From: Gemmatimonadota bacterium
Lineage (GTDB): Bacteria > Latescibacterota > UBA2968 > UBA8231
DNA: 64,000 nt
Direction of reading: 5' to 3'
NCBI GenBank assembly: GCA_009840005.1
Contig: VXOR01000081.1
Span: 1 to 64,000 of the forward strand
The notes beneath the pieces are model-generated. The model searched no databases. It had not been told where the DNA came from and saw only the letters and a list, made by a program, of their open reading frames with translations. Positions 7,965 to 16,970 of this stretch are shown piece after piece; within the stretch, counting starts at the first letter, position 1; each line of letters begins with the position of its first letter. The translations under genes and the position numbers were made by a program.

Positions 7965-9368
7965 ATGGAAGCCATAGTCGCCAATGTGCGGCAGGTGCTA
8001 CAGGAAGCGGGATTGCAGGCCGGTGCCGGCTTAGCCGTCGCTGCGTCGGGCGGCGTCGATTCGACCGTGCTGCTCGATGTCTTGGATGGCTTGGGCTACC
8101 AATTGCACGTGGCGCACTTGGACCACGCGCTGCGACCGGATTCGGCGGACGATGGCCGCTTTGTCGCCGACGAGGCAAAGCGGCGCGGGCTGCCCTGCTC
8201 GGTAGAGCGGCGCGACGTGAAGGCTTACGCCCGCATCGAGGGGCTATCGCTGGAGGAAGCGGGTCGGCGGTTGCGCTACGCCTTTCTCGACCAAGTCGCC
8301 GACCGGGTCGGGGCCGAGTTCATCGCCTTGGGGCACCACGCCGACGACCAAGCCGAGACCGTGCTTTTGCGCCTGTTGCGCGGCAGCGGTGCCACTGGCC
8401 TAGGGGGGATGGAGATTGTGCGCGAGGGCCGCTATCTGCGGCCGCTGCTGCGCATGCGGCGCGCTGAAATCGAAAAATACGTGCGGCAGCGGGGCTTGCG
8501 CTACCGAGAGGATCCCTCCAACCGCGACTGGCGATTTTTGCGCAATCGGGTACGAGGGGAACTAATGCCCTTGCTCAAGAGCTATAATTCTAACATCGCC
8601 GAGGTTCTAAATCGCACCGCCGCGTTGCTCAAAGCCGAGGATGACCTACTCGCTGAGCTAACCCAAGAGGCTTTAGATACAGTGATTTGTGAGCGTTGTA
8701 ACGACAAGGTGGCTCTTGATAGTAATAGGCTTCTCGCTTATCATATAGCCATACAAAGGCGCGTGCTGCGCGCCGCGCTCCAGGGCCTTGCCGCCGCAGA
8801 AGGCCCTTTTGATTTTGCCCGTATTGAGCAAGTGAGGGGTTGGATTGAGGCCGATGACAAGCGCCTGCGGGTGTTGGGTGCTGGGCTGAGGGGGCAGGGT
8901 TGTGGCACGCGCTATATCTTGCGTCGCGGTCAGCGGTCGCCGGTCGCGTGCTGTTTTGAGATACCCGGCGTACTCGTGTTGAGAGAATACGGCGTGAAAA
9001 TCCGCGTTCAAGTCGTCCCCTCGGAGCACTTTGACGACTCGACTGAGCTCGCCGAAGTCAAGTCCCAGCTAGGAGGCGTGCGGGTGGCTTTAGACGCGGA
9101 CCGACTTGGTGCGTGGGTGCAAGTGCGTAGCCTGCGGCCGGGTGATCGCTTCCAGCCGCTGGGCATGGAAGGACACAAAAAACTGAGTGACTTTCTCATC
9201 GACGCCAAGTGGCCGAAAATCTCGCGCGACGAAGTGCTGGTGCTGGCCCGAGGAGAGGAAATAGCTTGGGTCGCACCCCTGCGTTCTAGTCATGCCTTCA
9301 GAATAAAATCCACTACGCGCCGCATCGCCTTGTGCACATTCGAGGCATTGGGACGGCGATTGACCTAG
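7965..9368 (+). CDS. tilS: tRNA(Ile)-lysidine synthetase
   Basis: TilS modifies C34 of the tRNA-Ile that reads AUA, using ATP and lysine. The PP-loop 'SGGVDSTVLLDVL' is followed by 'HLDHALRPDS', 'EEAGRRLRYAFL', 'ALGHHADDQAETVLLRLLRGSG' and 'REDPSNRD'. The C-terminal part holds the substrate-binding domain ('RSLRPGDRFQPLGM..KKLSDFLIDAK'). In-frame ATGs at 7932, 7956 and 7965 are possible; 7965 gives the usual distance to the PP-loop (467 aa) with GGGA nine bases upstream. FtsH follows after 10 nt, the common tilS-ftsH arrangement of bacteria. Confidence 0.95.
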   Translation: MEAIVANVRQVLQEAGLQAGAGLAVAASGGVDSTVLLDVLDGLGYQLHVAHLDHALRPDSADDGRFVADEAKRRGLPCSVERRDVKAYARIEGLSLEEAGRRLRYAFLDQVADRVGAEFIALGHHADDQAETVLLRLLRGSGATGLGGMEIVREGRYLRPLLRMRRAEIEKYVRQRGLRYREDPSNRDWRFLRNRVRGELMPLLKSYNSNIAEVLNRTAALLKAEDDLLAELTQEALDTVICERCNDKVALDSNRLLAYHIAIQRRVLRAALQGLAAAEGPFDFARIEQVRGWIEADDKRLRVLGAGLRGQGCGTRYILRRGQRSPVACCFEIPGVLVLREYGVKIRVQVVPSEHFDDSTELAEVKSQLGGVRVALDADRLGAWVQVRSLRPGDRFQPLGMEGHKKLSDFLIDAKWPKISRDEVLVLARGEEIAWVAPLRSSHAFRIKSTTRRIALCTFEALGRRLT

Positions 9369-9378
9369 AGCATCTGTC

Positions 9379-11316
9379 ATGGAGGGACCAAAAAAGCAGG
9401 GCCAAGAAGAGCGCCCCACGCGCCTTAGGGACGACCGCGGGCAGGATCGCCAAGAGGGCGATGGCGAAGACAAGCCGCGCCGCTGGCGTCGCCCCTCGCG
9501 GACCCAAGCGTTTTGGCTGTTCTTCGTGTTGGTGATGATCTTCACCGTCAAGTTTCTTGGCAGCAAACCCTCCGATCCTCAACTCGTCTCCTACAAGCAA
9601 TACCGCCAATACTTGGAACAGGACCGCATCGCCGAGGCCGTCATCGTCGGCGAGCGCGAGTTCGAGGGCGTCTTGCTCGACGGGACCCGCTTTGTGGTCA
9701 ACTTGGGTCCAATAGACGCGGCGACCAAGCGCGAGTGGGAGGAAAAAGGAGTCGATTTTCGCTTTGAGGAAGAACCTTTCCGGTGGTACAATTTCCTCTT
9801 CAGCTTTTTGCCGTGGCTGCTGTTTATCGCCTTCTGGATATTCATGTTGCGGCAGATGCAGGGCGGCGCGCGCGGGTTGTTTTCCTTTGGCAAGAGCCGG
9901 GCCAAGCTCCTGATGGAGGACAAGCAAAAAACGACCTTTGCCGACGTGGCTGGGGCCGACGAGGCCAAGAAGGAGTTGGAGGAGATCATTGAATTTCTCA
10001 AGGATCCGCACCGTTTCCAGCGCCTCGGCGGGCGGATTCCCAAGGGCGTCTTGATGGTCGGGCCGCCGGGCACGGGCAAGACGCACTTGGCGCGCGCGGT
10101 GGCCGGCGAAGCGGGGGTGCCCTTCTTTTCGATTAGCGGCTCGGATTTCGTCGAGATGTTCGTCGGCGTTGGGGCTTCGCGCGTGCGCGACCTTTTTGAG
10201 CAGGGCAAGGCCAATGCCCCGTGCTTAATTTTCGTCGATGAGATCGACGCGGTAGGCCGCCACCGAGGTGCCGGCATTGGCGGCGGCCACGACGAGCGCG
10301 AGCAAACCCTCAACCAGCTTCTAGTGGAAATGGACGGCTTTGAGTCCAACGACGGCGTCATTCTCATCGCCGCGACCAACCGCCCCGATGTGCTCGACCC
10401 GGCGCTGTTGCGGCCCGGTCGCTTCGACCGCCGGGTAGTGGTTGACCTACCCGACGTCAGGGGGCGGGAGGGCGTGCTCAAAGTCCACGTGCGCAAAGTA
10501 CCGCTGGATCCGGACGTCGATTTGCAAAAGGTCGCGCAGGGCACGCCCGGGCTTTCCGGTGCCGACTTGGAGAACTTGGTCAACGAAGCGGCCTTGCTGG
10601 CCTCGCGGCGCGATCGCAAGACCGTTGACATGGGCGACTTTGAGGCGGCCAAAGACAAGGTAATGCTCGGAGCCGAGCGCCGCAGCATGGTCTTGACAGA
10701 GGAGGACCAGCGGCTTTCGGCATACCACGAAGCGGGTCACGCCTTGGTCGCCAAGAGCCTCAAAGGCGGTCCGGCCATTGGCAAGGCCACCATCATCCCA
10801 CGCGGGCAGGCCATGGGGATGGTTTCCTTTCTGGCTGACGAGCGGCGTTCGCTGACTGAGACGCGGCTCAAGGCGCACTTGGCCACGGCGCTGGGCGGTT
10901 GCGCCGCTGAGAAATTGATCTTTGCCGAGCGCTCGACTGGAGCCCAAGGCGACTATCAACAAGTGACGCGCTTGGCCCGTTCGATGGTCTGCGAGTGGGG
11001 TATGAACGAAGAGCTTGGCCCCCTCTCGTTGGGCGGCGGCGACGACGAGGTCTTCCTCGGCAAAGAATTCACCCGCAGCCGCCACTTGAGCGAGGAGACA
11101 GCCCAGGCCGTTGATCGCGAGATCCGCAAGCTAGTGGTGGAGGCCGAGGAAACGGCGCTGCGCATCCTCGGGGAAAAGGAGGACAAGCTGCATTCCTTGG
11201 CCCGCGCCCTCCTCGCGTACGAGGTCCTCGACGACGCGGAGATCGACCAAGTCTTGGCCGGAGAGCCTCTCGCCCGCAAACCAGTGCGCACCTTGAGCGA
11301 CGAGGATGAAGCGTGA
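9379..11316 (+). CDS. ftsH: ATP-dependent zinc metalloprotease FtsH
   Basis: FtsH is a membrane-anchored hexameric AAA+ protease that degrades membrane and regulatory proteins. Two transmembrane segments lie at about residues 46-64 ('[17 protein letters not shown]') and 139-158 ('[17 protein letters not shown]'), enclosing a periplasmic domain. Walker A is GPPGTGKT (228-235), Walker B '[11 protein letters not shown]', with the second region of homology '[19 protein letters not shown]'. The zinc site is HEAGH (450-454) with a downstream aspartate in 'GAQGDYQQ'. The first 35 residues are highly charged, longer than in E. coli. Its stop overlaps the folP start (GTGA). Confidence 0.98.
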   Translation: MEGPKKQGQEERPTRLRDDRGQDRQEGDGEDKPRRWRRPSRTQAFWLFFVLVMIFTVKFLGSKPSDPQLVSYKQYRQYLEQDRIAEAVIVGEREFEGVLLDGTRFVVNLGPIDAATKREWEEKGVDFRFEEEPFRWYNFLFSFLPWLLFIAFWIFMLRQMQGGARGLFSFGKSRAKLLMEDKQKTTFADVAGADEAKKELEEIIEFLKDPHRFQRLGGRIPKGVLMVGPPGTGKTHLARAVAGEAGVPFFSISGSDFVEMFVGVGASRVRDLFEQGKANAPCLIFVDEIDAVGRHRGAGIGGGHDEREQTLNQLLVEMDGFESNDGVILIAATNRPDVLDPALLRPGRFDRRVVVDLPDVRGREGVLKVHVRKVPLDPDVDLQKVAQGTPGLSGADLENLVNEAALLASRRDRKTVDMGDFEAAKDKVMLGAERRSMVLTEEDQRLSAYHEAGHALVAKSLKGGPAIGKATIIPRGQAMGMVSFLADERRSLTETRLKAHLATALGGCAAEKLIFAERSTGAQGDYQQVTRLARSMVCEWGMNEELGPLSLGGGDDEVFLGKEFTRSRHLSEETAQAVDREIRKLVVEAEETALRILGEKEDKLHSLARALLAYEVLDDAEIDQVLAGEPLARKPVRTLSDEDEA

Positions 11317-12161
11317 TTTGGGAGTTGGGAGGTCGCACCCTCCACTTTGGTGACCAAGTACAGATCATGGGCGTCCTCAATGCGACGCCCGATTCGTTTT
11401 ACGACGGGGGTCGCTACTGCGAGCCGCAGGCCGCGGTGGAGCGCGGCTTGGCGATGGTGGAGGAAGGGGCGGCAATCGTCGATATTGGCGGTGAATCGTC
11501 GCGGCCGCCAATGTACGGGGCCGCCGAGGAAGTCTCGGTTGCCGAGGAGTGCGCCCGGGTTCTCCCGGTCGTCGCGGACCTTCGCCGTCAGAGCGCTGTG
11601 CCCATCTCGGTTGACACGGTCAAGGCCGAGGTGGCACGCCGGGCCCTTGAGGCGGGAGCCGATATCATCAACGACATTAGTGCCCTGCGGCACGATCCGG
11701 CTATGGCCGAGGTCGCCGCACAGGCTAGCGCCCCCGTGGTACTGATGCACCGTCGGGGCACGGCGGCTACCATGCAGCAGAACACCCACTACGACGATTT
11801 GCCCAAGACGGTGTACGCCTTCCTACAAGAGCGCGTATGCGTTGCCCATGCCCAAGGCGTCGAGCGCGTGGCCGTGGATCCGGGCTTGGGGTTTGGCAAG
11901 TCGCCGGAGGGCAACCTCGCCTTGTTGGGGATGTTGGAACCCTTCTTGGGCTTAGAGTGCCCATTGGTAGTGGGTGCTTCGCGCAAATCCTTTATCTGGA
12001 AGACGCTCGGGCTCTCGGTCGCCGAGAGCTTGGAGGGCAGCTTGGCGGCGGCGGCTTTAGCGGCCAAGGCGGGTGTCCACGTGCTGCGAGTACACGATGT
12101 GGCCGCGACGCTGCGGGCCGTCCGCTTAGTCGAGGCCGTGCGGAGCCAAGCCCTGTGCTGA
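11313..12161 (+). CDS. folP: Dihydropteroate synthase
   Basis: FolP condenses the FolK product with p-aminobenzoate; it is the sulfonamide target. The 282-residue TIM-barrel protein has 'IMGVLNATPDSFYDGGRY', the first signature loop, 'GAAIVDIGGESSRPP', 'PISVDTVKAEVA', 'INDISALR' and the C-terminal 'GASRKSFI' with the pterin/phosphate-binding Lys-Arg region. It starts at a GTG overlapping the ftsH stop by 4 nt and its own stop overlaps the cdaA start by 7 nt, so ftsH-folP-cdaA is a coupled group. The ftsH-folP pairing is common in bacteria. Confidence 0.97.
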   Translation: MIWELGGRTLHFGDQVQIMGVLNATPDSFYDGGRYCEPQAAVERGLAMVEEGAAIVDIGGESSRPPMYGAAEEVSVAEECARVLPVVADLRRQSAVPISVDTVKAEVARRALEAGADIINDISALRHDPAMAEVAAQASAPVVLMHRRGTAATMQQNTHYDDLPKTVYAFLQERVCVAHAQGVERVAVDPGLGFGKSPEGNLALLGMLEPFLGLECPLVVGASRKSFIWKTLGLSVAESLEGSLAAAALAAKAGVHVLRVHDVAATLRAVRLVEAVRSQALC

Positions 12162-12931
12162 AAGACTCAGTCCTGTTCCACCTCTTTGGCTTTCTGCCGG
12201 TCTCCCTGACCTCTGTGGTGGATATCCTACTGGTGAGCTTTATCTTTTTTCGCTTGCTCTCCCTGATCAAAGAAACCCGAGCGGCGCACATGGTCGCCGG
12301 GCTGCTGCTCATGGTGATAGTGGCCTTGGCCGCACCTTGGCTCAAGATGAACGCCCTGTCTTGGCTTTTAGAGCAGGCGCGCTCCATCTTGCTGATCCTG
12401 CTGGTCATCCTCTTCCAGCCCGAACTGCGGCAGCTCCTACAAGTCTTGGGACAAACCCCGGCGTTCCGTTGGTTTTACAAGGCCGAGCCGTCCCGGGTCA
12501 TCGACGAGGTCGTCAGCGGAGTCGGGCGTTTGGCCGACTTGGGGTACGGGGCGCTGATCGTGCTGGTGCGCCAAGTCCAGATCAGACCGGTTATTGAGAC
12601 TGGAGTGCCCCTAAATTCGGAAGTGTCGGACGATTTGCTAACCACGATCTTCAGCCCGCGCGCTCCGCTGCACGACCGGGCCGTCGTCATCCAAGGCGAG
12701 CGCCTGGTGGCGGCCCGCTGCACCTTGCCGCTGGCTGAAGAGGTCGAAGACCAGCGGCTGGGGACCCGCCATCGGGCGGCCTTGGGGCTATCGCAGGAAT
12801 CGGACGCGGTAGTTATCGTCGTCTCCGAGGAAAACAGCACTATTTCGCTGGCTGTTGGCGGGGTCTTTTGGCGGGGGTTGGACCGTCGGCAACTCAAGCT
12901 GCGCCTACAAGAACAGATGGCCTCGGGCTAG
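12155..12931 (+). CDS. cdaA: Membrane diadenylate cyclase CdaA (DacA), with a changed DGA motif
   Basis: CdaA makes cyclic di-AMP from two ATP. I set the start at the GTG at 12155 (258 aa); the longer frame upstream runs through folP and is not coding. Three hydrophobic segments occupy about residues 10-95 ('DILLVSFIFFRLL', 'MVAGLLLMVIVALAAP', 'SILLILLVILFQPEL'), then the DAC domain. The RHR motif is intact (205-207, 'GTRHRAALGLS'), but the DGA motif reads H-D-R-A at 173-176: glycine is replaced by arginine. DGA contributes to the catalytic site in characterised enzymes, so activity is uncertain. A CdaR partner and glmM, frequent neighbours, are absent. Confidence 0.92.
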   Translation: MLKDSVLFHLFGFLPVSLTSVVDILLVSFIFFRLLSLIKETRAAHMVAGLLLMVIVALAAPWLKMNALSWLLEQARSILLILLVILFQPELRQLLQVLGQTPAFRWFYKAEPSRVIDEVVSGVGRLADLGYGALIVLVRQVQIRPVIETGVPLNSEVSDDLLTTIFSPRAPLHDRAVVIQGERLVAARCTLPLAEEVEDQRLGTRHRAALGLSQESDAVVIVVSEENSTISLAVGGVFWRGLDRRQLKLRLQEQMASG

Positions 12932-12953
12932 GCGTAGCGCAGCGGCGTTTTGC

Positions 12954-13018
12954 TTGACACGGTCTCGGCAGTACTCTACCTTGAAATTTTTATTTCAATT
13001 AAATAATAAAAATTATGA
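12954..13018 (+). promoter_or_regulatory. argR promoter with two ARG-box-like operators
   Basis: TTGACA (12954-12959) lies 17 bp before TACCTT (12977-12982). Overlapping the -10 is a perfect 18-bp palindrome, TTGAAATTTTTATTTCAA (12981-12998), very close to the ARG box bound by ArgR. A second, weaker palindrome ATAAT-AAAA-ATTAT (13003-13016) is centred 20 bp downstream, the spacing seen between paired ARG boxes, and reaches the argR start codon. This fits arginine-dependent autorepression of the argR-B-D-H operon. The AT-rich block stands out in a GC-rich surrounding. Confidence 0.75.
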
Positions 13019-13482
13019 GAAATAAACAGATGCGGCAGACCCGCATACGGGAACTGCTCTACAGAAGGACTATTGATACGCACGAAAAATTGGCCGAAGT
13101 CCTCCAACAACAAGGCATCGAGGTCAGCCAGTCAACCTTGTCGAAAGACTTGCGCGAAATAGGCGTAGTGCGGGTGCCGCAGGCCGATGGGGGATTTCGC
13201 TATACGCTACCCGAGGCCGGGGCTACGCTGCGCGACCTACACATTCTAGAGCGAGAGTTGCAGGACTTCTTGGTCCAGGCCGAACAGGTAATCAACATGG
13301 TTCTGGTGCGGACCGCGTCGGGGCACGCCCAAAGTGTCTGCGAGGCCATTGATCGCATGAGTTGGGCCGAGGTCGCGGGCACACTGGCTGGCGAAAACAC
13401 GATCTTTATCGTCACTCGTTCCGAGCAAGATGCGGCGAATTTAGTCGATAAGATCGACGCAGTGTGCGGCGAGGAGGATTGA
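13015..13482 (+). CDS. argR: Arginine repressor
   Basis: ArgR is a hexameric transcription factor that binds ARG boxes with arginine as corepressor. The 155-residue protein has the N-terminal winged helix ('RIRELLYRRTIDTHEKLAEVLQ' region, with 'VSQSTLSKDLREIGVVRVP') and the C-terminal oligomerisation/arginine-binding domain ('NMVLVRTASGHAQSVCEAID' and 'GTLAGENTIFIV'). It starts at an ATG at 13015 within the second operator. It heads the operon and its TGA overlaps the argB start (TGATG). The Shine-Dalgarno sequence is poor (AAATAATAAAAATT), so translation initiation may be weak. Confidence 0.95.
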   Translation: MRNKQMRQTRIRELLYRRTIDTHEKLAEVLQQQGIEVSQSTLSKDLREIGVVRVPQADGGFRYTLPEAGATLRDLHILERELQDFLVQAEQVINMVLVRTASGHAQSVCEAIDRMSWAEVAGTLAGENTIFIVTRSEQDAANLVDKIDAVCGEED

Positions 13483-14369
13483 TGAACACCGAGGTTTTGC
13501 AGGACTTGCAGGTCCAGATCAGCAAAGCCGAGACCCTGATAGAGGCCCTGCCGTACCTGCAGGAATTTCGCGGCAAAGTGATGGTCGTCAAATACGGCGG
13601 CAGCACTATGGGCAGCGGGGACACGGTATATAAGGATATCGTTTTCATGCAGGCGGTCGGCATTTGTCCGGTCGTGGTCCACGGCGGCGGCCCGGCCATC
13701 ACCCGCCGCCTGCAAGAGTTGGGCATTGAGAGTCAGCGGGTAAATGGGCTGCGGGTGACGGATGCGGCGACGATGAAGGTGGTCGAGGATGTGCTCTTTG
13801 GCGAGGTCAACGCTCGGATCGTCCGCGAGATTGGTGCGCTAGACGGACGGGCCGTGGGCGTCTCGGCCAAAGATGCTGGGATCATGCGGGTGCGCAAGCA
13901 TTGGGCCCAAACCGATGGCGCTCCCTTGGACATCGGCTATGTCGGCGATGTCCAGCACGTGGATACCGCGCCTTTGTTGGACTTGATAGCCAAGGGCATG
14001 ATCCCGGTGGTTGCGCCGATTGGCTGCGGCCCGGAGGGCGAGAGCTTCAACGTCAATGCCGATACGGCGGCCGGGGAAATCGCCGCAGCCCTGCACGCTG
14101 AAAAGTTGGTTTTTTTGACGGATGTGCAGGGCATCATGCGCGATCTCGCAGACGATGCGTCCCTGCTGTCAACTGTGCGCGTCTCTGAGGTGGGCAAGCT
14201 AATTGACCAAGGCGTGATCAGCGGTGGGATGATTCCCAAAGTCGAAGCCTGTATCAAGTCCGTCAAAGCTGGCGTGCGCAAAACCCACGTTATCGACGGG
14301 CGCGTGCCGCATGCGATGTTGCTCGAGTTTTACACCCGACGGGGCATTGGCACCCAAATTGTCCAGTAG
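13482..14369 (+). CDS. argB: Acetylglutamate kinase
   Basis: ArgB phosphorylates N-acetylglutamate, the second step of arginine synthesis and in many bacteria the point of feedback control. The 295-residue protein shows 'VMVVKYGGSTMG', the glycine-rich 'PVVVHGGGPAI', 'GLRVTDAATM', 'NVNADTAAGEIAAALHAEKLVFLTDV' and 'GGMIPKVEAC', all family signatures. Usual bacterial versions read KxGG; here it is K-Y-G-G. The ATG at 13482 overlaps the argR stop by one base and follows GAGGAGG, so I prefer it over the in-frame ATG at 13464. Confidence 0.97.
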   Translation: MNTEVLQDLQVQISKAETLIEALPYLQEFRGKVMVVKYGGSTMGSGDTVYKDIVFMQAVGICPVVVHGGGPAITRRLQELGIESQRVNGLRVTDAATMKVVEDVLFGEVNARIVREIGALDGRAVGVSAKDAGIMRVRKHWAQTDGAPLDIGYVGDVQHVDTAPLLDLIAKGMIPVVAPIGCGPEGESFNVNADTAAGEIAAALHAEKLVFLTDVQGIMRDLADDASLLSTVRVSEVGKLIDQGVISGGMIPKVEACIKSVKAGVRKTHVIDGRVPHAMLLEFYTRRGIGTQIVQ

Positions 14370-14384
14370 GACGACGGAGAAACC

Positions 14385-15581
14385 ATGAAAACCGAAGACA
14401 TTATCAAGGGCGAGGCGCAATACATTTTGCAGACCTATGGTCGGCCCGAGTTCGTACTAGAGCGGGGTAATGGGGTCTATCTCTTTGATACGGACGGCAA
14501 CCGCTACCTCGATTTTGTCAGTGGCTTAGCGGTCAACGCGTTGGGCTACGGCGACTACGAGGTGCTCAAGGCCATTGAGGCGCAGGCTGCCAAGTTGATG
14601 CACGTGTCTAACCTCTACCACACAATCCCCTCGGTACAAGTAGCGCAGCGGCTAGTCGAGCACTCGTTTGCCGACCGGGTGTTCTTCTGCAACAGCGGCA
14701 CCGAGGCCTGGGAGGCGTCGCTCAAGTTCTGCCGCAAGTGGGGCAACACCACCCACGACTCGCCCAAAAATCGCCTCATTGCCTTTGAGAATTCCTTTCA
14801 CGGGCGGACGTATGGCTCCATCTCGACGACCGGTCAGCCCAAGTACCACAAGGGGTTTGAGCCACTGCTGCCGGGCATTGACTTCGCCCAATTCAACGAT
14901 TTGGCCTCCGTGGAGTCGCTGGTCTCGGATCAGACCTGTGCAATTTTGGTCGAGCCGTTGCAGGCCGAGGGGGGGATCCACGCCGCGACGGCGGAGTTCC
15001 TCACCGGGCTGCGGGACCTGTGCGACGAGCGGGATATGCTGTTGGTGTTCGACGAGATCCAAGTGGGATGCGGTCGCTTAGGCTCGCTGTGGGCCTATCA
15101 ACAATACGAGGTTGAGCCGGATATTATGACTTTGGCCAAGGCCCTCGGCGGCGGTTTGCCGCTTGGCGTCGCGCTCTTGCGGCAGAAGGTTGCCGACGCC
15201 ATCGAGGCTGGCGACCACGCCGCGACATTCGGTGCCAACCCCGTGGCCTGCGCTGCGGCAACCGCGGTTTTGGACAAGCTGTTGGAGCCGGGTTTTATTG
15301 ACGGAGTGCGCGAAAAAGGCGAACACCTGATCGGTCGCCTGCAAAAGCTGCAACAGCGCTGGCCTGAGCACATCACCGAAGTTCGCGGCAAAGGGCTGAT
15401 CGCTGGCGCGGTCACCAGCCGGCCGGCTGCCGACTATCTGGCTGCCTTCCGCCAGCGCGATATCTTGGTGGCCACGGCCGGGGCCGATGTGGTGCGCTTC
15501 TTGCCGCCGCTGGTCGTCGAGCGGGATCGCATCGACGAAGCAGTAGATGTATTCGACGAGATCTTGCGCCAAGGTGTCTGA
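14385..15581 (+). CDS. argD: Acetylornithine aminotransferase
   Basis: ArgD is a PLP-dependent class-III aminotransferase that makes N-acetylornithine (and often succinyldiaminopimelate in lysine synthesis). The 398-residue sequence has 'GVYLFDTDGNRYLDFVSGLAVNALGY', split here as the family N-terminus, 'NSGTEAWEASLKFCRK', 'FENSFHGRTYGS', 'LLVFDEIQVGCGRLG' and the PLP lysine in 'TLAKALGGGLP'. It lies 15 nt after argB with a modest ribosome site and its TGA overlaps argH (TGATG). argC, argJ, argF and argG are not in the window, so the pathway is split over several loci. Confidence 0.94.
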   Translation: MKTEDIIKGEAQYILQTYGRPEFVLERGNGVYLFDTDGNRYLDFVSGLAVNALGYGDYEVLKAIEAQAAKLMHVSNLYHTIPSVQVAQRLVEHSFADRVFFCNSGTEAWEASLKFCRKWGNTTHDSPKNRLIAFENSFHGRTYGSISTTGQPKYHKGFEPLLPGIDFAQFNDLASVESLVSDQTCAILVEPLQAEGGIHAATAEFLTGLRDLCDERDMLLVFDEIQVGCGRLGSLWAYQQYEVEPDIMTLAKALGGGLPLGVALLRQKVADAIEAGDHAATFGANPVACAAATAVLDKLLEPGFIDGVREKGEHLIGRLQKLQQRWPEHITEVRGKGLIAGAVTSRPAADYLAAFRQRDILVATAGADVVRFLPPLVVERDRIDEAVDVFDEILRQGV

Positions 15582-16966
15582 TGGCCGCGGTACAAACGCC
15601 TTGGGGCGGGCGGTTTCAGTCTGCGCCGGCCAAGCTGATGGAGCGCTTCAACGCCTCGATTGGCTTCGACCGCAAGCTGTTGGAGGCCGATATTGCGGGC
15701 AGCGTGGCTTACGCCCGCGCCCTGCAGCGGGCCGGCGTCCTCAGCACTGGAGAACTGGAGCAGATCGAAGCGGGGCTAAAGCAGGTACGGGAAGAATTTT
15801 CAGCCCCGGACTGTGCACTTCCCGACGCACTTGAAGACATCCACATGGCGGTGGAGCAGCGGCTGACTGAGCTGATCGGCCCGGTCGGCGGCAAGCTGCA
15901 TACCGGGCGCAGTCGCAACGACCAAGTCAACTTAGACGAGCGGCTCTACCTGCGGGACGCGATTGCGTCGCTTCAGGCGCAGGTCCGCCACCTGCAAGGC
16001 GTGCTGCTGGCGTCGGGCGAGCAACACAGCCGCGTGGTGCTGCCCGGCTACACGCACTTACAACAGGCCCAACCGATTCTTTTCCCTCACTACGCGCTGT
16101 CGCTGTTTTGGATGCTGGAGCGCGACCGCGGGCGGCTTGGAGACGCTTGGCGGCGGGCCGACTTTCTGCCGTTGGGTTCCGGGGCGTTGGCTGGGAGTGC
16201 GTTTCCGCTCGACCGGACCTTCCTCGCCCGCGAACTCGGGTTCTCGCAGGTGACCCCCAACAGCCTCGACGCGGTTAGCGACCGCGATTTTCTGCTCGAG
16301 ACCTTGTCCGCGCTGGCGATCCTAATGATGCACTTGAGCCGCTTCTGCGAGGATTTGATCCTCTGGTCGTCGGCGGAGTTTGGCTTTGTCGAACTCGACG
16401 ATCACTTTGCCACCGGCTCGAGCATGATGCCGCAAAAGAAAAACCCGGACGCACTGGAATTGGTGCGCGGCAAGACTGGCCGGGTGTACGGCAGCCTGAT
16501 GGCATTGCTGACGATGATGAAGGCCGTGCCGCTGACGTACGCCAAGGATCTGCAGGAAGACAAGGAGCCGCTTTTCGACGCGCTGGAAACGTCGGCTATT
16601 TGCCTAGAGGTTTTCGCCGGTGTTTGGGAGAGCATGGAAGTGTGCGCCGAGCAGATGGAGTCCGCGGTGGATTCCACGGCTTTGGCAACGGATTTGGCCG
16701 ACTATCTGGTGGGCCAAGGCATGCCTTTCCGCGAGGCCCATCGCGTCGTCGGCCGCTTGGTGCGGGATTCGCTAGAGCAAGGTCGCGCCCTCACCGAACT
16801 TAGCTTGGAAGATCTGCGCGCCCACAGCGCGGATTTCGGCGAGGACGCGCTTGATCTGCTCGATGTGCGCCACAGCTTGGCGCGCCGTAATATAGAAGGT
16901 GGCACCGGCCCGCAGGCCGTGGCCGAACAGATGGAGAAGGCACGGCAGGCATGGGCCGGGAGTTGA
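15581..16966 (+). CDS. argH: Argininosuccinate lyase
   Basis: ArgH splits argininosuccinate into arginine and fumarate, the last step of arginine synthesis. At 461 residues it is of family length, with 'WGGRFQSAPAKLMERFNASI' at the start, 'DIHMAVEQRLTELIGPVGGKLHTGRSRNDQ' region (shown by HTGRSRNDQ), 'PGYTHLQQAQPI' and the fumarase/lyase signature 'GSSMMPQKKNPD' containing the catalytic serine loop. The ATG overlaps the argD stop by one base. The next gene, an enolase-superfamily protein, begins only 4 nt after the stop. Confidence 0.98.
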   Translation: MAAVQTPWGGRFQSAPAKLMERFNASIGFDRKLLEADIAGSVAYARALQRAGVLSTGELEQIEAGLKQVREEFSAPDCALPDALEDIHMAVEQRLTELIGPVGGKLHTGRSRNDQVNLDERLYLRDAIASLQAQVRHLQGVLLASGEQHSRVVLPGYTHLQQAQPILFPHYALSLFWMLERDRGRLGDAWRRADFLPLGSGALAGSAFPLDRTFLARELGFSQVTPNSLDAVSDRDFLLETLSALAILMMHLSRFCEDLILWSSAEFGFVELDDHFATGSSMMPQKKNPDALELVRGKTGRVYGSLMALLTMMKAVPLTYAKDLQEDKEPLFDALETSAICLEVFAGVWESMEVCAEQMESAVDSTALATDLADYLVGQGMPFREAHRVVGRLVRDSLEQGRALTELSLEDLRAHSADFGEDALDLLDVRHSLARRNIEGGTGPQAVAEQMEKARQAWAGS

Positions 16967-16970
16967 CAGA

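Noticed and set aside
10447..11085. Long minus-strand open frame opposite ftsH
   Set aside because: Antisense to a highly conserved gene; long shadow frames are expected at this GC content. The same holds for frames opposite ppdK, ilvB and the dipeptidases.
11837..12154. N-terminal extension of the cdaA frame
   Set aside because: It lies inside folP in another phase and would give 106 extra residues unlike any cyclase; the GTG at 12155 fits.
13003..13016. Second ARG box as a strong operator
   Set aside because: Only the inner ATAAT/ATTAT halves are symmetric, without TGAA/TTCA ends, so it is listed as a weak partner rather than an independent operator.
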